From: Thiobacillus sp.
GTDB taxonomy: Bacteria; Pseudomonadota; Gammaproteobacteria; Burkholderiales; Thiobacillaceae
Length of the DNA: 11,099 nt
Direction: 5' to 3'
Assembly: GCA_011391285.1 (NCBI GenBank)
Contig: JAABQU010000271.1
Span: 1 to 11,099 of the forward strand
Shown: piece by piece, positions 8,697-11,099 of the stretch
How positions within the stretch are numbered: the first letter of the stretch is position 1
Layout of the letters: each line of letters begins with the position of its first letter
Notes under the pieces: generated by a model
Databases searched by the model: none
What the model was told of the DNA's origin: nothing
The model's input: the letters and a program-made list of their open reading frames with translations, nothing else
Made by a program: the position numbers and the translations under genes

Positions 8697-9676
8697 GCGC
8701 GATTGAATCAGCGAAAAAATTCGCCCCACAAGGGGACACCGATTTTCTACGGGCTAACGCCCGTGAAAAATCGTTTGGCAAGGTTGCGGTGATGCTGGGG
8801 GGCACCTCGGCGGAACGTCCGGTCTCGCTCAACAGCGGTGCGGCGGTGCTGGCGGCGCTCACCCGGCAGGGGGTCGACGCCCACGCCTTCGATCCGGCCA
8901 ACCGCAACCTCGGCGACCTCATCACCGGCGAATTCGACCGCGTATTCATCGCATTGCACGGGCGCTACGGTGAGGACGGCTGCATGCAGGGCGCGCTTGA
9001 GCTGCTGGCCATTCCCTACACCGGCAGCGGCGTGATGGCATCGGCCATCGGCATGGACAAATGGCGCACCAAGCTGCTGTGGCGCGCCGCCGGCCTGCCC
9101 ACCGCCGACTGGGCGATACTCGATGCCACCAGCGATTTCGCCGCGGTGGAGAAGAACCTCGGCCTGCCGATCTTCGTCAAGCCCGCGCGCGAGGGCTCCA
9201 GCATCGGTATGAGCAAGGTGACCGAGCACGGCACCCTTGAGGCCGCGTTTGAAGTGGCCGTCGAACACGACGCCTTGGTGCTGGCAGAAAAATTCATCGA
9301 CGGCGCCGAATTCACCGTCGGCATTCTCGGCGACACCGCGTTGCCGCTGATTCGCCTGGAGCCAGCCAAGGACAAGGCTTTCTACGACTTCGAAGCCAAA
9401 TATATTCGCAACGACACCCAGTACCACTGCCCGGCCGGGCTGCCCGACCCTCAGGAAAAGGCGCTGCGGCAACTGGCGCTCGACGCCTTCCGCCTGATCG
9501 GCGGGCGGGGCTGGGGTCGGGTCGACCTGATGCTGGACAGCCTCGGCAATCCCTACCTGCTGGAAGTGAACACCTCACCCGGGATGACCGACCACAGCCT
9601 GGTGCCGATGGCGGCACGCGTCGCGGGGCTGGACTTTGATGCGCTTTGCATGAAGATTCTGGAGCAGACGCTTTGA
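8693..9676 (+). CDS. ddl: D-alanine:D-alanine ligase (DdlB type)
   Basis: Ddl joins two D-alanines with ATP in the cytoplasm to make the dipeptide used by MurF. It is 327 residues from GTG 8693, about 20 longer than E. coli DdlB (306). Conserved parts are GKVAVMLGG (29-37), GTSAER with catalytic Glu41, [10 protein letters not shown] (88-96), [16 protein letters not shown] (161-176) with the Ser of the active-site triad, and YDFEAKY (231-237). Mg ligands are Asp278 (GRVDLML), Glu291 and Asn293 (EVNTSPGMT). Pro43 replaces the second Glu of the more usual SAERE motif, outside the catalytic set. The odd part is residues 1-27, an extension coded by a cluster of palindromes that ends exactly before the conserved FGKVAV strand. 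No other start lies between them, so the extension should be translated. The GTG overlaps the murB stop as GTGA and has a good ribosome binding site. Confidence 0.97.
   Translation: MSAIESAKKFAPQGDTDFLRANAREKSFGKVAVMLGGTSAERPVSLNSGAAVLAALTRQGVDAHAFDPANRNLGDLITGEFDRVFIALHGRYGEDGCMQGALELLAIPYTGSGVMASAIGMDKWRTKLLWRAAGLPTADWAILDATSDFAAVEKNLGLPIFVKPAREGSSIGMSKVTEHGTLEAAFEVAVEHDALVLAEKFIDGAEFTVGILGDTALPLIRLEPAKDKAFYDFEAKYIRNDTQYHCPAGLPDPQEKALRQLALDAFRLIGGRGWGRVDLMLDSLGNPYLLEVNTSPGMTDHSLVPMAARVAGLDFDALCMKILEQTL
8711..8735 (+). repeat. Two adjoining short palindromes in the ddl 5' end
   Basis: GCGAA-aaaa-TTCGC occupies 8711-8724 and CCCC-acaa-GGGG occupies 8724-8735. Each is a perfect stem with a 4-base loop, and they share one base. 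They stand immediately upstream of the larger inverted repeat at 8740-8773, suggesting a composite element. Taken singly, stems of 4 or 5 pairs are expected by chance. Confidence 0.45.
8740..8773 (+). repeat. 15-bp inverted repeat inside the ddl N-terminal extension
   Basis: Arms 8740-8754 and 8759-8773 pair over 15 positions around the loop TAAC. There is one C-A mismatch (8747/8766) and one T-G pair (8748/8765, a wobble in RNA). The core ACGGGC-TAAC-GCCCGT is perfect. The 8701-8776 patch is about 47% GC by hand count, clearly below its flanks. The repeat is read in frame as residues 16-27 of Ddl, and its last base is the last base of codon 27; conserved Ddl sequence starts at 8774. No T-tract follows on either strand, so it is not a normal terminator. 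It may be a small dispersed palindromic (REP- or MITE-like) element, but copies elsewhere cannot be seen from this window. Confidence 0.75.
9661..9664 (+). promoter_or_regulatory. Shine-Dalgarno site of ftsQ
   Basis: GGAG in the last codons of ddl, 8 bases before TTG 9673. There is no in-frame ATG nearby, and the next plausible codon is GTG at 9721, which has no such site. This supports the rare TTG start. Confidence 0.6.
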
Positions 9677-10488
9677 CCTCTCCCGAACTCGCTGCCCATC
9701 CGCTGTCGCAGGTCGCCCGTGTGCTGACCTGGGGCGCGCTCGGTCTGCTGGCCTATGGGGCGGTGAGCTGGGTGGTTGCGCAGCCCTGGTTTGCGCTGCG
9801 CCATATCGAGATAAAAACGCCGGTGGCGCATGTCACCGAGGCACAGATCCGGCTGGTCGCCGAGCGCAAGGTGCGCGGCACCTTCTTTACCGTCGATCTC
9901 GAAAGCGTTCGCAACAGTCTGGAAAAACTGCCGTGGGTGCGCGAGGCACGGGTGGAACGCCGCTGGCCCGACACCCTGGTGGTGTCGCTGACCGAGCACG
10001 TGCCGCTGGCGCGCTGGAACGACAATGCGCTGATCAACGAGGCGGGCGAGGTATTCGTCGCCGCGGTGTCCACACACCTGCCGCGCCTGTCCGGCCCCGA
10101 AGACAGCAGCGCCGAGGTGGTGGCGGCCTATCGCCGGCATCAGGCCGCGCTTGCCCCGCTGGGCATGACGATCACCGAGCTGCGTCTGTCGCCGCGCCGC
10201 GCCTGGCGCGTTCGCCTTGACAACGGCATGCAACTGGCGCTTGGCCGCGAGCAGACCGACGCGCGCCTGGCGCGCTTCATTGCCCTCTACCCGCGCCTGC
10301 TGGTAGCGCAGCCGGCAACCCCGGCTGGTGCTGCGCAGGATGTCGCAAGGCCTGATCCAGTCGTGCCGCTTTCTGTCGATTTGCGCTATCCGGATGGTTT
10401 TGCAGTCCGCATGCCCGGCGGCGCAGCGCCAGCCAGCTTTACCGCGAGCAGGCCTGCCGGCTCGCCTTTGAAACCGAGTGAAACATGA
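9673..10488 (+). CDS. ftsQ: Cell division protein FtsQ
   Basis: FtsQ is a bitopic inner-membrane divisome protein that binds FtsB and FtsL and helps control septal synthesis by FtsW and FtsI. It is 271 residues from TTG 9673 (E. coli 276). A short cytoplasmic N-terminus is followed by one membrane segment at about 15-36. A POTRA domain follows at about 41-112, starting at [11 protein letters not shown] and including [19 protein letters not shown] with EHVPLARW after it. The FtsQ/DivIB beta domain then runs to [12 protein letters not shown] (235-246). An Ala/Pro-rich insert (about 211-232) and the last 24 residues are low in complexity and probably variable. The start forms a TTGA overlap with the ddl stop. 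An in-frame TTG at 9646 is possible but lies deeper in ddl and lacks support. Position between ddl and ftsA fits the usual order. Confidence 0.95.
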   Translation: MTSPELAAHPLSQVARVLTWGALGLLAYGAVSWVVAQPWFALRHIEIKTPVAHVTEAQIRLVAERKVRGTFFTVDLESVRNSLEKLPWVREARVERRWPDTLVVSLTEHVPLARWNDNALINEAGEVFVAAVSTHLPRLSGPEDSSAEVVAAYRRHQAALAPLGMTITELRLSPRRAWRVRLDNGMQLALGREQTDARLARFIALYPRLLVAQPATPAGAAQDVARPDPVVPLSVDLRYPDGFAVRMPGGAAPASFTASRPAGSPLKPSET

Positions 10489-10508
10489 GTGCCACGCAAC
10501 ATGAGTAA
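10485..10508 (+). CDS. Possible 7-residue leader peptide between ftsQ and ftsA
   Basis: ATG 10485 overlaps the ftsQ stop as ATGA, reads seven codons (MSATQHE) and stops at TAA 10506-10508. That is eight bases into ftsA, in another frame. The start context ACATGAGT is repeated at the ftsA start 16 bases later. It could be a true reinitiation step that hands ribosomes from ftsQ to ftsA, or simply a decayed or duplicated start. ORFs this short arise by chance, so this is a weak call. Confidence 0.25.
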   Translation: MSATQHE

Positions 10509-11099
10509 GCCAAGAGATACCAAGAACCTGGTTGTCGGCCTCGACATCGGCACCTCCAAGATCGTCTGCATCGTTGCGGAAATCAACGATGAGGGTGTGC
10601 TCGAGATCATCGGCATGGGCACGCATCCGTCGCGCGGCCTGCGCCGCGGCGTGGTGGTCAACATCGAAGCCACCGTCAATGCCATCCAGCGCGCGCTGGA
10701 AGAAGCCGAACTGATGGCCGACTGCAAGATCCGCGAGGTGTATACGGGCATCGCGGGCAGCCACATCAAGAGCTTCAACTCGCACGGCATGTTCGCCATC
10801 AAGGACAAGGAAATCAGCCAGATGGACGTCGACCGCGTGGTGGAAACCGCGCGCGCGGTCAACATCCCGACCGACCAGCAGATCCTGCACACCATTCCGC
10901 AGGAGTTCATCGTCGACGGCCAGGAGGACGTGCGCGACCCGCTCGGCATGAGCGCGGTGCGCCTGGAAGTAAAGGTCCACATCGTCACTGGCGCGGTGTC
11001 GGCGGCACAGAACATCATCAAGTGCGTGCGCCGCTGCGGGCTGGAAGTCTCCGACCTGGTGCTGCAGCCGCTCGCCTCGGCGATGGCGGTGCTGACCGA
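10501..11099 (+). CDS. ftsA: Cell division protein FtsA, N-terminal half (runs off the window)
   Basis: FtsA is an actin-like ATPase that tethers FtsZ to the membrane and recruits later divisome proteins. The window holds 199 complete codons, about half of the usual 410-420 residues, with no stop. Visible features are NLVVGLDIGTSK (9-20), the phosphate-binding loop of domain 1A; SRGLRRGVVVNI (44-55); and GIAGSHIKSFNSHG (83-96) opening the FtsA-specific 1C subdomain. IPQEFIVDG (132-140) and LVLQPLASAMAVL (186-198) follow. ATG 10501 gives the normal N-terminus, and an earlier ATG at 10485 is out of frame. The 12-base gap after the ftsQ stop has no good Shine-Dalgarno site, which is odd for a gene normally translated well relative to ftsQ. 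The membrane-targeting helix and the rest of the ATPase lie outside the window. Confidence 0.97.
   Translation, partial: MSKPRDTKNLVVGLDIGTSKIVCIVAEINDEGVLEIIGMGTHPSRGLRRGVVVNIEATVNAIQRALEEAELMADCKIREVYTGIAGSHIKSFNSHGMFAIKDKEISQMDVDRVVETARAVNIPTDQQILHTIPQEFIVDGQEDVRDPLGMSAVRLEVKVHIVTGAVSAAQNIIKCVRRCGLEVSDLVLQPLASAMAVLT

Noticed and set aside
8740..8773. Intrinsic terminator on either strand at the ddl inverted repeat
   Set aside because: The GC-rich core is followed by A-rich or mixed sequence rather than a T-run on both strands, and it lies inside an essential reading frame with more cluster genes downstream.
8701..8803. Sigma70-type promoter in the AT-richer patch of ddl
   Set aside because: TTGAAT at 8703 and TTGGCA at 8775 resemble -35 boxes, but no acceptable -10 hexamer occurs 16-18 bases downstream of either.
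9553..10980. 475-codon open frame on the minus strand opposite ddl, ftsQ and ftsA
   Set aside because: It runs antisense through three well-supported genes and has no recognisable motif or good start context.

Overview
The window is an uninterrupted, plus-strand stretch of a division and cell wall (dcw) cluster: murE (3' end only), murF, mraY, murD, ftsW, murG, murC, murB, ddl, ftsQ and ftsA (5' half only). This is the classical Gram-negative gene order. The DNA is strongly GC-rich, and the proteins look betaproteobacterial: a type II-like MurB, DdlB-type ligase directly before ftsQ, and long antisense shadow frames from third-position GC bias. A betaproteobacterium (for example a relative of the Nitrosomonadales/Thiobacillus group) is my best guess. 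That placement is impression, not a computed phylogeny.

Layout: 1-149 is the tail of murE. Positions 146-4030 hold murF, mraY and murD, and 4033-6290 hold ftsW and murG. Positions 6287-9676 hold murC, murB and ddl, and 9673-11099 hold ftsQ and the start of ftsA. There is no gene-free stretch: the largest gap is 12 bases (ftsQ to ftsA), and most junctions are overlaps of 1 to 11 bases of the ATGA, GTGA or TTGA kind. This implies one polycistronic message with translational coupling. I saw no tRNA, rRNA, CRISPR, insertion sequence, convincing promoter or terminator.

How the genes work together: MurC, MurD, MurE and MurF add L-Ala, D-Glu, the diamino acid and D-Ala-D-Ala in turn to UDP-MurNAc. 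MurB makes UDP-MurNAc from its enolpyruvyl precursor, and Ddl supplies D-Ala-D-Ala. MraY moves the finished phospho-MurNAc-pentapeptide onto undecaprenyl phosphate (lipid I), and MurG adds GlcNAc (lipid II). FtsW polymerises lipid II at the septum, FtsQ is a divisome scaffold that controls it, and FtsA anchors FtsZ to the membrane.

Most of the window is ordinary core genome and I do not see a new biological system. The one clearly unusual structure is at the 5' end of ddl. A 15-bp inverted repeat with a 4-base loop (8740-8773), preceded by two shorter palindromes (8711-8735), lies in an AT-richer patch. It is translated in frame as an N-terminal extension of about 27 residues that ends exactly where Ddl homology begins. 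It looks like a small palindromic element accepted into a coding sequence. Lesser oddities are a 7-codon leader with a duplicated start motif between ftsQ and ftsA, a hairpin-bearing low-complexity tail on murC just before murB, and successive GTG and TTG starts for ddl and ftsQ.
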